Of a DNA stretch of 64,000 nt, positions 50,957-61,312 are shown piece after piece; the first letter of the stretch is position 1, and the number at the start of each line of letters is the position of its first letter. The DNA is from Bedellia somnulentella (lineage: Eukaryota; Arthropoda; Insecta; Lepidoptera; Bedelliidae). The stretch lies in the NCBI GenBank assembly GCA_963576735.1, contig OY755182.1, positions 4,092,001-4,156,000 on the forward strand, given 5' to 3'. The position numbers were made by a program, and so were the translations under genes. The notes beneath the pieces were generated by a model. It saw nothing but the letters and a program-made list of their open reading frames with translations, made no database searches and was not told the origin of the DNA.

Positions 50957-51533
50957 GAACCGAACATTACAATGCGCACCTTGTGATGATTATATGAATT
51001 ATTGTATGAGTTACACGCGAATGCTAGACAGTCAGGAAGTTATAATTTTAATGTTATGCTTTGTATTATTACACATGAATGCTTCCCGGTGAGGGAGCAC
51101 CTCTTAGAGGGTCATAAAAATAAAATAATGTTTAACACAGTTATACCATATATACTATATTTATTTTTATTGTTGTCGATCACAATTAAAACTATTAATA
51201 TTTATTATTTACATTCTTAAAGTGTGAAAATACTTAAAATAAAACTAAAATATTAGTTGTATGTTGTAACTGATTTGTGATTTTTTTTTGCTGTTTCTAT
51301 GTGTGTAAATTTAATCGTGTGTGTCATTTTATATATATGAAAAATAAAATGTTCAGTTGTGTCGACAAAGGGAGCGCCAGAATAACAGCGTCTGCACTTT
51401 ATAGGGCAGGCTTTATGCTGAGCCGTACCCTTTTTTTTAGTTTTCTGCATCTCATGTAGTTAATGTTAAATGTATATTTGTTTTGAGAAGCAGTTAATGG
51501 AAATAAATGTATTTTCTTTCTTTCTTAGCCATA
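50957..51533 (+). mobile_element. Second LINE 3' end
   Basis: GGTGAGGGAGCACCTCTTAG, GACAAAGGGAGCGCCAGAAT, GGCAGGCTTTATGCTGAGCC and AATGGAAATAAATG then (TTTC)n. 3' untranslated region of another LINE, directly following the first. The short frames here carry no motif. Confidence 0.5.
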
Positions 51534-51867
51534 AGTATGTATGTGTGTATGTTATTATCACGGTATGTCTTAAATATAAAAAAAGGTATTAAAAATCTAT
51601 CCAAAAAAAACTTTGACTAATCGTTCACGCCGTCTGAATAACTTGGCCTACGGGGATTATCGCAATCTCAACCCTTACATTTCTTTAAAAATGACACAGT
51701 TGTGTATTCTTTCTTTTGAATTTAATCAATGAATTTTTAGTTACAGACCCTTTTGCCTCCTCTGAGCTATCCAGGTAGTAGATATCGGTCAGTAAGCTCA
51801 AATATCTATTTAATCCAAGAAAATAAAGCAACTTTAAATCGCATATAACACAGACAATTATTACATA

Positions 51868-52107
51868 CATACTTAAACTCACGGCTATATTTCCCTAGAA
51901 GGGGTAGCCAGAGCTAAGGAATTGTACATTCCTCAGCCACTTTTGGAAGTTGAGTGGGGAAAAGATGGCAGAATAAAGGCTTTTGGTGATGGGTCTCCAA
52001 CCGCATCGCCCAAAAATCCAATGAAAATCCCCAATACCCTTAGTCGCCTCTTACGACACCCGTGGGTAGAAAGGGGTAGCGACATTCTAAGCCGGCACTA
52101 CACGGCA
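51868..52107 (-). mobile_element. SINE-A (CGGGTGT subfamily), empty site known
   Basis: TTACATACATACTTAAACTC to GGCACTACACGGC with AATTA on both sides. Block Y' retains the uninterrupted CACAGACAATTAATAAACC. Element ends are therefore GCCGTGTAGTGCC and the TATG-type tail. Confidence 0.9.
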
Positions 52108-52403
52108 ATTAATAAGCCATATAATAGTATAGATATGTATTGACCATAAAAATATACAAGAATATCTCATATAACTTTATTTTAGTGCTTACTCAGCTAC
52201 GAAAGTAATTCTAGCTATTGCTAGGATCGTGAAATTTGCCTTCAATTTTTACAACCAACACTGTCCAGTGTCGTAAAATATATAAGCTAATTTTATTATT
52301 ATTAGATACTTTACTTCTATTGTCACATCAAAGTCATATTGTCATTTGTTTGAATAGGAATGGGAAAACGTTGTTTTGAAACTGATTTTAGTCATGCTAG
52401 TTT

Positions 52404-52645
52404 AGCTGTGTAGAATAGCACTACCCCATTTCTTCCGGTGGGTGTACGTAGGAGGCGACTAACGGACTTGGGGCTTTTTAAGGGATTTTTGGGCGACGCG
52501 GTTGGAGACCCATCACCAACAACCTTTATTCTACCATCTTTTCCCCACTCAACTTCCAAAAGTGGCTGAGGAATTTATAATTTCTCAGCTCTGGCTACCC
52601 CTTTTAGGGATTTATAGCCGTGATTATATGTATGTATGTATGTAG
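52404..52645 (+). mobile_element. SINE-A, full length, shared with block Y'
   Basis: GCTGTGTAGAATAGCACTAC (the TGTCGGCT segment is deleted) to GTGATTATATG(TATG)3. Orthologous copy at 60,176 is still recognisable, so this insertion predates the duplication. Confidence 0.87.
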
Positions 52646-52984
52646 TTTAGCAGTCAGGAAAAAATAAGGGCCATGATTTCAACATCAAGTTCTAATGTAT
52701 CTGACTCCACTACGAGAGTTAAAAGATTTTTATGTTACTCAATTTCTCTCCATTCGTCATTTGCATAGTTTAGGTATAAATATAATAATTCATTAAATGA
52801 AATATCTGACAAAAATCAAGATGAATGATAATTAAGTAAATGAAGTTTTTTAGGATTAAAAGTAATTATGCTCCAAAGTATAGGAGTAAAATATTCATCT
52901 TATCTGGTTGAGCAAGCTTTCTCCTATATGTGTAAACTAATTTTGTTGCACTTTTCAAAATTTCCTTACCATCATAGCAAGATA
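52646..52984. other. Block Y end and flank; no gene
   Basis: To 52,845 shared with unit 2; after that unique. A plus frame over 52,868-53,215 runs into the SINE-A and is not called. Confidence 0.5.
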
Positions 52985-53244
52985 AATATACATACATACA
53001 TACATACATATACTCACGGCTATAAATCCCTAGAAGGGGTAGCCAGAGCTAAGGAATTAGAAATTCCTCAGCCACTTTTAGAAGTTGCGTGGGAAAAAGA
53101 TGGTGAAATAAAGGTTGTTGGTGATGGGTCTCCAACCGCATCGCCCAAAAATCCCTCAGAAGCCCCGATACCGTTAGTCGCCTCTTACGTACACCCACCG
53201 GAAGAAATGGGGTAGTGCTATTCTAAGCCGACACTACACAGCAA
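52985..53244 (-). mobile_element. SINE-A, full length
   Basis: (CATA)5 TACTCACGGCTATAAATCC to GCCGACACTACACAGC; near consensus, carrying the antisense open frame IPQPLLEVAWEKDGE. Confidence 0.88.
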
Positions 53245-53599
53245 AATAAATATAAAACGTCCAAGATAAATATTGGACGCAAAAATCAGCGGAAGATATT
53301 GCAGCACCTTCATTATTTAAGTTATGTTTTGTAATGTTTTTTCAATTTTTTCAGTGAATTATGTAATCCATATCCATACTAATATTATAAATTGGAAAGT
53401 GAGTTTGTTTGTTTGTTTATTTGTTCCGCTTTCACGCCGTAACCACTTAACCGATTGCTTCGAAATTTTGCAGACGTATAGTTAGAAGCCTAAATTAAAT
53501 AATAGAGTACTTTTTATCCCGGAAAAATGATGATGGGGAAACAAAAATATTATTTGCTTTCTGGATGGATTGGAATTGGCGCTGTGTGTTGTTTAAAAC

Positions 53600-53838
53600 A
53601 AGGTAATATATTGCGAACGAATATAAATATGTAAATTTATGAGCCAAATGATACAATACTGAATCTCCGATAGTGAGGAATTCCCGAGGGATGACGTACT
53701 ATTTGTTTTATTGACTGAACTGTTTTTTTTTGCGTCTACTTATATATTGCAAACGAATATAAACCTGTAAATTTAGAAGCTAAACGATACGACGATGAAT
53801 CCTTGAAAATTAGGAATTCGCAAGGGTCCCACAGGAGC
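53600..53838. repeat. Imperfect ~140 bp tandem repeat
   Basis: ATTGCGAACGAATATAAATA... at 53,610 recurs as ATTGCAAACGAATATAAACC at 53,746; both continue with TGTAAATTTA, GATACGA-like and GAATTCxCxAGGG blocks. Confidence 0.75.
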
Positions 53839-53999
53839 ATCAACCTTAACCTTTACTCATATATGGCTCAACGTATTGCTGTGATTATTTTTTTCATCGA
53901 TGGACTTCACATCATCCATTTTCATCAAAATAAATGTACCTTAAAATGAAAAATTTGTTTGTCAATAGTAAGACTAAAATAAAATAAAGCGTATTAAAA

Positions 54000-54130
54000 A
54001 TTTGACACCGCCGCGCCGGTAACGTCCCTGTGGCGTAGCGGTATAACTAACTACTATAAATATTTAATTAGAACTATTATGAATCAATCGTCCCGGTTTC
54101 ATATCTCAGGTGATTCAAGCTTTTTCTGGT
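54000..54130 (+). mobile_element. tRNA-like SINE head fragment
   Basis: GTCCCTGTGGCGTAGCGGTA resembles an A box (TGGCGTAGCGGT), with GTCCCGGTTTCATATCTCAG downstream as a weak B box. Short and diverged. Confidence 0.4.
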
Positions 54131-54203
54131 TATTGTTTTGTTAGCTTAGAATATCAATATATATATTAATAGCAAGCACTATCTCTTCACTTTAGCGATT
54201 ATT

Positions 54204-54505
54204 TTGGATGGAGATCCACCACTAACCATCCCCATATTCCCGAGCAATCGCTGCAAGCTCTCCACTATCATCAACGGTCAGTGTAGGAGGCAGCACCCGG
54301 CCGCAGCCCACAACTACTATCCGTATCTGTACTTACTAAAGATATTCTCATTTCTGAACATAGAAACTTGGTACAAAATGGTTTGTTTCATGATTCTTAT
54401 GAACAATTAAAAATAATTGTTTGAAACTCAACACCTACGGGGTTGATATAGCAAATGGAAGTTTATATAGAGATTTTTGACATTATGTATCTAGAAACAT
54501 ATATG
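54204..54505. other. No recognisable feature
   Basis: A 68-codon plus frame starting MDGDPPLTIPIFPSNRCK has no known motif; the GC-richer stretch at 54,240-54,320 is noted but not explained. Confidence 0.35.
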
Positions 54506-54508
54506 TAT

Positions 54509-54732
54509 CTAGCCGTGTAGTGCCGGCTTAGATTGTCGCTACTCCTTTCTACCCACGGGTGTCGTAAGAGGCGACTAAGGGTAATGGGGCTTTTAAGGGA
54601 TTTTTGGGCGATGCTGTTTGAGACCCATCACCAATAACCTTTATTATGCCATCTTTTTCCCACTTAACTTCCAAAAGTGGCTGAGGAATTTATAATTCTA
54701 CCTACCCCTTCTAGGGAATTATAGCCGTACAT
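54509..54732 (+). mobile_element. SINE-A (CGGGTGT subfamily)
   Basis: GCCGTGTAGTGCCGGCTTAG to AGGGAATTATAGCCGTAC; the AGCTCTGG block has lost about 15 bp. Confidence 0.85.
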
Positions 54733-54778
54733 AAAACTTGGTGCGTTGGAATTTATGAAATTCATCTATCAATCATTC

Positions 54779-55100
54779 ATGAGTATATACTAACGGTCAT
54801 AAATTCCATAAAGTAGTAGCCATAGCTTCAGAGATAGTAATCCAATTTTGGGAATAGATTGGGGAAAAGGTAGTTAAATGTATTTACTACTGTTTATTGT
54901 ATCTTCTGTGGATGTCTGTTATTGGCTTTTTCTCTGTATTTATCTAATTTTAAATTATATGTTTATGTGCTGTTGATGTCCCTACTAAAATAAAATAAAA
55001 TAAATAAAGGTTGTCAGTGATGCGTCACCAACTGCAGCGCTCAACAATCACTTAAAAAGCCTCAATATCCTTTACAACGCCCGCGAGAATATAGATATAA
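54779..55100 (-). mobile_element. SINE-A split by a LINE tail
   Basis: ATGAGTATATACTAACGGTC to GAAAAGGTAGTTAAATG, then about 115 bp of a LINE 3' end (TTATTGTATCTTCTGTGGA ... GTTGATGTCCCTACTAAAAT with (AAATA)n), then TAAAGGTTGTCAGTGATGCG and the rest of the SINE. Confidence 0.68.
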
Positions 55101-55513
55101 AAAACAGAAGTTGTGATAGTGTTTCGGTATTTTGGATTTAAACCGGATGCAAACAATATAGTCCACGCGGACGAAGTCGCGGGCAAAAAGCTAGTTAGTT
55201 TATAAATTGGAGAGTTAAATTAAATTAAAATATGTCATTTAAAACTAAGCTTCCACTAAAATTGTAAAAAAAATCGGCGTTGACAATCCGTTATCAAAAA
55301 ATTAATCCTGAGTAATAGGAACTGCAGTATTGGGTAAGATATTGCATTGTAACAAAAAACGTTCCTACTAGATTCTTGGTATTACAATTTATCAGGACTT
55401 TATCGTTGTTCTGTTTTACTACTAAACAAAAATATTACCTCTTTTCTGAAATTGCCGTAAGCCGTTGAACTCTCTAATAGAACTAGCCTCCAAGAGAGCT
55501 TCTAAAGTTTTTA

Positions 55514-55885
55514 TTGATTGACCGTCGAACTTTTCAGCAAACTTGCGCTGATAAGCTTTGGCTTATTTGTGATTTATTAGTTCTGCATCGCTTTACCCAG
55601 AAGAGTACTCGGCATGAGAGGATGGATGAAAATAAAGTAGCAAAAGAGATATATAGAGCCAATGTGGATGGGATTGTTAGTAGAGGACGGCCTCGTAAAA
55701 CGTTTCTTGACCAGATAGAAAACATTCTTATAAAAGCGGGGGCCCGAAATGAGAAGAATAAAAGAGCATGCATGAGAAGAATAATGAATGTAAGGGAAGC
55801 AAGTGAGGATTGTCAAGATCGTACTAAGTGGCGATCGATAGTCTCTGCCTACCCAAATGGGAATAATGGGCGTGAGTATAAGTAA
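55514..55885 (+). pseudogene. RTE-like LINE ORF2 C-terminal relic (copy 4, best)
   Basis: Open for 123 codons, but the first 30 or so lie in unrelated flanking DNA. From about 55,608 it reads ERMDENKVAKEIYRANVD, SRGRPRKTFLDQIENIL, REASEDCQDRTKWRSIVSAY and NGNNGREYK. RGRPRK.(F/W)LDQ followed by DRxxWR is the conserved C-terminal end of RTE-type reverse transcriptases. The coding end runs into the 3' hairpin CTACCCAAATGGG and the stop TAA is supplied by the (GTAA) tail. EN and RT domains are missing, so it is a 5'-truncated dead copy; no frame-breaking change is seen in what remains. Confidence 0.75.
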
Positions 55886-55950
55886 GTTCTCGGCATTTAA
55901 TCTTAAGGTCTTTGGGTTTGATTCCCAGGGTTCAATCACTTAATCAATTT

Positions 55951-56097
55951 ACATAACATAACATAAACGTTCACGCTGAACATCCCCGAAGGAGTTGGCA
56001 GAGGTACTAATACTTCTGAACATCACGTAACTTTGTCACCTGGTGTTCAGAGTACCAACGTTTTACATGGACAGTGTACACGTGATAAGGAGCAGTC
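55951..56097 (-). mobile_element. SINE-B, deleted copy in block X'
   Basis: ACATAACATAAACGTTCACG to GTGTACACGTGATAAGGAGC, then the deletion joint AGCAGTCAACC. Orthologue of 42,168-42,517. Confidence 0.85.
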
Positions 56098-56486
56098 AAC
56101 CTTTTAACAACATTCTACATGAGTTGACTCTTTTATACTTGACTTGGCGATCTCAAAGCGTACGAAAGCAAAGGATTCCTTAATATGTGACGCTTTGGAT
56201 CGAAAATTACAGCATAAAGAGGTTGTCATTCCTTAAATTAATCTTAAGCAACATAGCTCCTACTACGACTTGAACAGTTTAAGGATTTTCCGAATAATCT
56301 TAAACTAATTTACTAAGTTACCTACTTTCAGCCTATTTACATTTAAAAGTTCGCAGAAAGAAAAATTTAAAAGAAACTTTAATGTGCATTGATAATGAGA
56401 GTACATTAAAGCAAATCAAAATTCTGATACCTAGTAATTACCCTGGGTACCATGGCTACAATGGGTATACTTATAGAGGAATAAAT

Positions 56487-56752
56487 TGTATAATAATAAT
56501 AATATTAAATCTTTATTTCAGACAAATGCAGTCCATACAAAATAATACAAACTAGTGTTAGTAAAGATTTACTTAAAAAAACTATGTTAGAAGATAAAAT
56601 AAGCGACACAATTAATTGATATATGTTATGTACAAAATTTACACAGTCCTGAGGTGCATACCCAACCAATGCCTTAGTATGGGACAATACAGGCGTTCAG
56701 CTATGCTGCTCAGGATGCTATTAATGCTTAATATATAATTATTATTGTATAA
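56487..56752 (-). mobile_element. LINE 3' fragment with ATTGTATAA duplication
   Basis: On the minus strand it ends GTCTGAAATAAAGATTTAAT then (ATT)n. ATTGTATAA flanks both sides. Unit 1 lacks the piece. A 60-codon minus frame (MSHTKALVGYAPQDCVN) is probably part of the LINE's C-terminal coding or untranslated region. Confidence 0.7.
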
Positions 56753-57504
56753 CTTTAACTCACGGAGTTTTCATGACATCTAATCACATTAAATTTTACA
56801 ATCCCAGTCATAGTGGGTATACAACACAGAAATTATTCTTTTTAAAAGGCAAGGTGTAAAAGTTAGGACGGTAAGTAAATATCTTAAAATAACTGTAATG
56901 TTCATCCTCTGCCTGACTTTTTCTAAGAATTAAGTCTTCTATTTTGTATATAATTCGATATAGGTCATACCCCAGAGTATGGGCTTCACGCAACTATATT
57001 GATATAGAAAACGGATTTTCTCAAGACGGCATAAATTTAATGTGCCGGGTATATCCTTTCACTGGTAAATACAATTTGGTTACATAAATCAAAGCAATAT
57101 ATTGCACATGAAATATAAGTTTTGTTCCATGCAACTGTCATTAATTTTTTTGGATAATACACGGTTTTTTGTAAAAACATTCGTTTTTTTTTATTTGTCA
57201 CAAGTTTTCTTTTAGACACAAGCGGGTAGGTTAATCTAAACTTATTAGATAGTAAGTATACATTGTAATGTATACTGAGTACAGTGGGAACCAATTTAAT
57301 AACCAATACACAGGTTTTAAAAACTTTCTTATAGGTAATGTTGGAATATGTCGAACCCAAATTGATATTTTTTTCTATTTAGGACAACAACAGTAGTGGG
57401 GCAATCCCAGCCTTCATTTTGGCCACAATTGTTGTTGACTTTATGGTTGAGACCGTTTCTTTTTTTGAGATATTGAACAATTTTGATATATTTATACCTA
57501 TATA

Positions 57505-57740
57505 TTCATACTCACTGCTATAAATCCCTAAAAGGGATGACCAGATCTTAACAATAAGAATTCTTCAGCCACTTTTGGAAGTTTAGTGGGAAAAGGTAGT
57601 AAAATAAGGTTGGGAAAGGAACGATGGGGTTGGTGATGGGTCTCCAACCGCATTGCCAAAGAATCACTTAAAAGCCCCAAATCCCTTAGTCGTCTCTTAC
57701 GAACACACACGGGCAGAAATGGAATGGTACTGTTTTTTCA
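57505..57740 (-). mobile_element. SINE-A, shared ancestral copy
   Basis: TATTCATACTCACTGCTATA, AAAAGGGATGACCAGATCTT to ACACACACGGGCAGAAATGG; the unsplit partner of 44,400-45,482. Confidence 0.83.
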
Positions 57741-57839
57741 TTATTTAAAGAAGAACATGCAAACATCTGTTTAAAAGCTGTTAGTTCATCCGTTTTAATT
57801 ATTTCTTTGATAAAGATGATTCAATTTTAAATTTTATAA

Positions 57840-58145
57840 TAACAATTAGTTTCTGTGGCAGCGGACAGGTAGTTAGTCCTTGACCTTTGAATTACAAATA
57901 TATTTTGTAAGATTTAACCCAGTTCCAGACTGCAGTTGCAGGCTTGAATCACCTGATTATCCGTAAATTGAGATGATTTCGTGCTTCGAAGGGTACCTGA
58001 AGCCGTCGGTTTTGGCTACTATTACGGTAGTAGTCGTTAGTCTGCCAACTCGCAATTGGCCAGCGTGGTCAATGGTCAAGTCACCCTATATAGGATAGGC
58101 TCGAGCCCCTTGGTAGGGACGTATATGGGCTGCGAGGAGTGTTCT
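57840..58145 (+). mobile_element. LINE 3' untranslated end (RTE/CR1-like)
   Basis: TTCTGTGGCAGCGGACAGGT, TTTCGTGCTTCGAAGGGTAC, GAAGCCGTCGGTTTTGGCTA, CGCAATTGGCCAGCGTGG and GGGACGTATATGGGCTGCGA: a phrase sequence widespread in lepidopteran LINE 3' ends. No coding part remains. Confidence 0.65.
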
Positions 58146-58311
58146 TAATTATGGTTTTAAAATATAAGTTTAAATGAAACCACTCACTTAAATTAAAGTA
58201 ATAAATTTTTATCAGTAGACCTGACAAAGACGTCTACGTTCAACGACGATCATACGATTCTGATATTAGTACCTTTCATTTCTGCTTCCCTCTTATTTTA
58301 AAATGTTTCTA
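58146..58311. other. No recognisable feature
   Basis: AT-rich spacer. Confidence 0.4.
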
Positions 58312-58676
58312 CATAACATAAAAATAAACGTTCACGCCGAATATCCCCGAAGGGGTTGGCAGAGGTACTAATACTTCTAAACATCACGTGACTTTGTCAC
58401 CTGGTGTTCAAAGTACCCACGTTCTGCATGGACAGTGTACTCACGTGATAGGGGGCAGGCCTATCGCCGTTTTGAACGAACACACTGTCACATGACTAAG
58501 TACTACTAAGCCATGTGGGTTTCCTCACGATGTTTTCTCTCACCGTTAACAACCATGATAAATTAACCACACATATGTCTTTACAAAAGACAAATTGGTG
58601 TAGGCCCTACCCAGGATTTGAACACTAGTCGTTTGCACGATAACCGAGTGTTCTACCCATTGGGCTATCACGGTTA
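58312..58676 (-). mobile_element. SINE-B, full length
   Basis: Tail ACATAAAAATAAACGTTCAC to head GTTCTACCCATTGGGCTATC and ACGGTT. The reverse complement carries TGATAGCCCAATGGGTAGAA (A box) and GTTCAAATCCTGGGTAGGG (B box). The clearest complete antisense copy. Confidence 0.92.
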
Positions 58677-59271
58677 AAATTTTTCTCTCTAGTATTAAAC
58701 TTATAGATGTAGCTTTTTTCTTCTCACCAGTATTAAACTATCTATGAAGCCATTCTCCTCTTACAAACCATCGAAATAAAATCCATTTTATATTTCTCCT
58801 TCGCATTTACATTCAATGTCTTCGAAAGATATCCTAAATATATCGTTGCTTTTATCGCTATGTATTCGTAAAGCTAATACTGTAGTTATCTTCAAGCATC
58901 TTTGAATAATATCCCAATGGCTCTGAATATGGTAAGCCGTATTCATTGTAACAAATATATGTGTCAGCAATGTTGACCCTGGCAATGGGCCAAGAGAACT
59001 GTGTAGTCTGATATGTAGTCTGAGCTTCAAGCAAATCCCATTTATTATTCATAGTTTACTTGAGATGGTTTTCAAAATGGTGTTAGAATGCATTGTAGAA
59101 TCGGATAAGGAATGCCTAAGCTTTTGCATGAGGGTTGAAGGCGGGTATTAAAGTGTGGTATTAGAATTGATAGCTAAGTTTAATGGTTGGAATTACACTG
59201 ATTTTCTAATTTTATTGTTTCTTATTTCACTGAATAACGAGTAATTCCCAAGCTTAAGTTTAGAGTTCTTA
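58677..59271. other. No recognisable feature
   Basis: Short minus frames (58,788-59,052) lack motifs; nothing called. Confidence 0.45.
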
Positions 59272-59581
59272 ATTTGAGTATGTATATGTGTGTATCTTAT
59301 TACAACGGTATTTCTTAAATGAAAACAGAGCATTTATTCATTTCTGACAAACAAAAGATGCGGGCTCAATACATCATTTATTATAAATCTGTACCAATAA
59401 AACTTTGACCCATCAATTACACCCTCTGAATATCTCAGACTGTGGGGATTATCGCAAAATAACCCATAAAATTATTTTTAAGTTACACAGATGTGTAGTC
59501 ATATTTTTTTATGCAATCGATGAGGTTTTAACGAATGACTGATTTTCCCAACTGAGCTATTAAAGTTGTAGCCTTCGCTCA

Positions 59582-59822
59582 TAAACATAATAACATAACA
59601 TAAACGTTCACGCCGAATATCCCCGAGCGAGTTGGCAGAGGTACTAATGCTTCTGAACATCACGTGACTTTGTCATCTGGTGTCCAGAGTACCCACGTTT
59701 TGCATCGACAGTGTACTCACTCACGTGATAGGGGGCAGGCCTATCGCCGTTTTGTACGAATACACTGTCACATGACTAAGTAGGCACGTCAACCGGTGTT
59801 CTACCCACTGAGCTATCACGTC
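59582..59822 (-). mobile_element. SINE-B, core deleted
   Basis: AACATAACATAAACGTTCAC to ACATGACTAAGTAGGCACG, then directly the head CGGTGTTCTACCCACTGAGC; about 150 bp of core and B box missing. Confidence 0.87.
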
Positions 59823-60175
59823 TATATACTCAAAGAAAAGAGATCAACATTAAATAGTATATAACACAGACAATTAATAAACCATATAATAGCATTTATA
59901 TGTATTTACTATAATAATACCCAAGAATATTTCATATAACTTTATTTTAGCGCTTACTCAGCTACAAAAGTAATTCTAGCTATTGCTAGGATCGTGAATT
60001 TTGCCATCAATTTTTACAACCAACACTATACACTGTCCAGTGTCGTAAAATATATAAGCTAATTTTATTATTATTAGATACTTTACTGATATTGTCACAT
60101 CAAAGTCATATTGTCATTTGTTTGAATAGGAATGGGAAAAAGTTGTTATGAAACTGATTTTAGTCTTGCTAGTTT

Positions 60176-60378
60176 AGCTGTGTAGTGTCGGCTTAGAATA
60201 GCGCTACCCCATTTCTTCCGGTCGATGTACGTAAGAGGCGACTAACGGACTTGGGGCTTTTTAAGGGATTTTTGGGCACTCAACTTCCAAAAGTGGCTGA
60301 GGAATTTATAATTTCTCAGCTCTGGCTACCCCTTTTAGGGATTTATTTGCCGTGAGTTTATGTATGTATGTATGTAGT
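60176..60378 (+). mobile_element. SINE-A, shared copy with 52 bp deletion
   Basis: GCTGTGTAGTGTCGGCTTAG to GCCGTGAGTTTATG(TATG)n. TTTTTGGGC is joined to ACTCAACTTCC, removing the GGTTGGAGACC block that unit 1 keeps. Confidence 0.88.
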
Positions 60379-60582
60379 TCAGCAGTCAGGAAAAATAAGG
60401 GCCATGAATTCAACATCTAGTTCTAATGTATCTGACCCCATTACGAGAGTTAAAAGATTTTTATAGTACTCAATTTCTCTCCATCGTCATTTGCATAGTT
60501 TATGTATAAATATAATAATTCATTAAATTAAATATCTGACAAAATCAAGATGAATGATAATTAAGTAAATGAAGTTTCTTAT

Positions 60583-60845
60583 AACCAAGATAGCTAAGTG
60601 GTTAAAACATGCGCTTATCATGCAGAGAGGCATCGGTTCTATCCCGAATATCGATATCACTATCGTATTGTCATTATATGAACAGCCCGGCTAGTACGAG
60701 CGGTGTTTAAACTAGTTATCGCGTGGGATAAAGCAGCCATCTCTTACGCACTTACTTAGTATCGTATACTGCCATCTCATTCTAACCGTTATCGTGTCGA
60801 TATAAGATCGCTCGTGCTTGCCCTTGGAATGGGAAAATTGGTAAT
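60583..60845 (+). mobile_element. tRNA-derived SINE, third family (SINE-C)
   Basis: GATAGCTAAGTGGTTAAAAC (A box TAGCTAAGTGG) and CATCGGTTCTATCCCGAATA (B box GGTTCTATCCC) about 35 bp apart, typical tRNA spacing, then a non-tRNA body (CAGCCCGGCTAGTACGAGCG, GCTCGTGCTTGCCC). Only copy in the window; the 3' end is uncertain. Confidence 0.65.
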
Positions 60846-61128
60846 CAAAGTTCTAGTGATTCTTAAGATTTCTTCAGAACCAGAACATTTTTCTACTGTG
60901 TAATTTTATTCAGGACATTCGCTTCAATGGTGTAGAAATATGATTAATAATTTAATGAAACATATTTAGTAATCCCATTTAGAAAATTATGATAATATGA
61001 AGAATCTTAATCAATGAATTTCTTCAGATAAAAAGGCTTATAGAAGGCAGGACTTTGTGTTCTGGATCATCAAAAAAGGTACTAAAAACATCAAGTCACT
61101 CTCTACCCAAACAAAATGCAGATATCTG
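60846..61128. other. No recognisable feature
   Basis: Nothing recognised. Confidence 0.4.
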
Positions 61129-61129
61129 A

Positions 61130-61312
61130 CTCTATTACAGACAGGTTATGTAACCAAAAAAGGGGCAGCAAGAGTTCCAGAATAAAATAATCCTCAGCCA
61201 CTTTTGCATCCTGAGTGTGAAAAAGATTGTAAAATAAAGGTTGTTAATTTAATCACTTAAAAATCCCTAAACTTCTAAGTTGCCTCTTATCCTACCACAC
61301 TCGCGGAAAGTA
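61130..61312 (-). mobile_element. SINE-A, old
   Basis: CAAAAAAGGGGCAGCAAGAG, ATCCTCAGCCACTTTTGC, AAAAGATTGTAAAATAAAGG, CACTCGCGGAAAG; middle deleted. Confidence 0.65.

Larger units (their letters stand above)
51534..52845. repeat. Tandem duplication, unit 1 block Y
   Basis: Matches 59,272-60,580 in the same order and orientation: ACTTTGAC...CACGCCGTCTGAATA near 51,610, GCTATTGCTAGGATCGTGAA near 52,210, TTCATTAAATGAAATATCTG near 52,790. One SINE-A (51,869) is unique to this unit; another (52,404) is shared. Confidence 0.85.
53373..55194 (+). mobile_element. Helitron 5' and 3' ends, probably one element
   Basis: TCCATACTAATATTATAAAT after A at 53,373; GTCCACGCGGACGAAGTCGC then GGGCAAAAAGCTAG before T at 55,194. 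Both are standard lepidopteran Helitron termini. The 1.8 kb between them holds later insertions (SINE-A at 54,509 and 54,779, a LINE tail), so a single disrupted element is likely but unproven. Confidence 0.6.
55225..57745. repeat. Tandem duplication, unit 2 block X'
   Basis: Partner of 40,580-45,482. It lacks the two late SINE-B copies, the SINE-A at 41,890 and the MITE of unit 1, but has its own 265 bp LINE insertion (56,487) and a ~665 bp deletion bounded by CAG. Confidence 0.85.
59272..60580. repeat. Tandem duplication, unit 2 block Y'
   Basis: Partner of 51,534-52,845, with a SINE-B at 59,582 not present in unit 1. Confidence 0.85.

Noticed and set aside
51253..51459. Overlapping 60-65 codon frames on both strands
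   Set aside because: They fall in a LINE 3' untranslated region and are not conserved in form.
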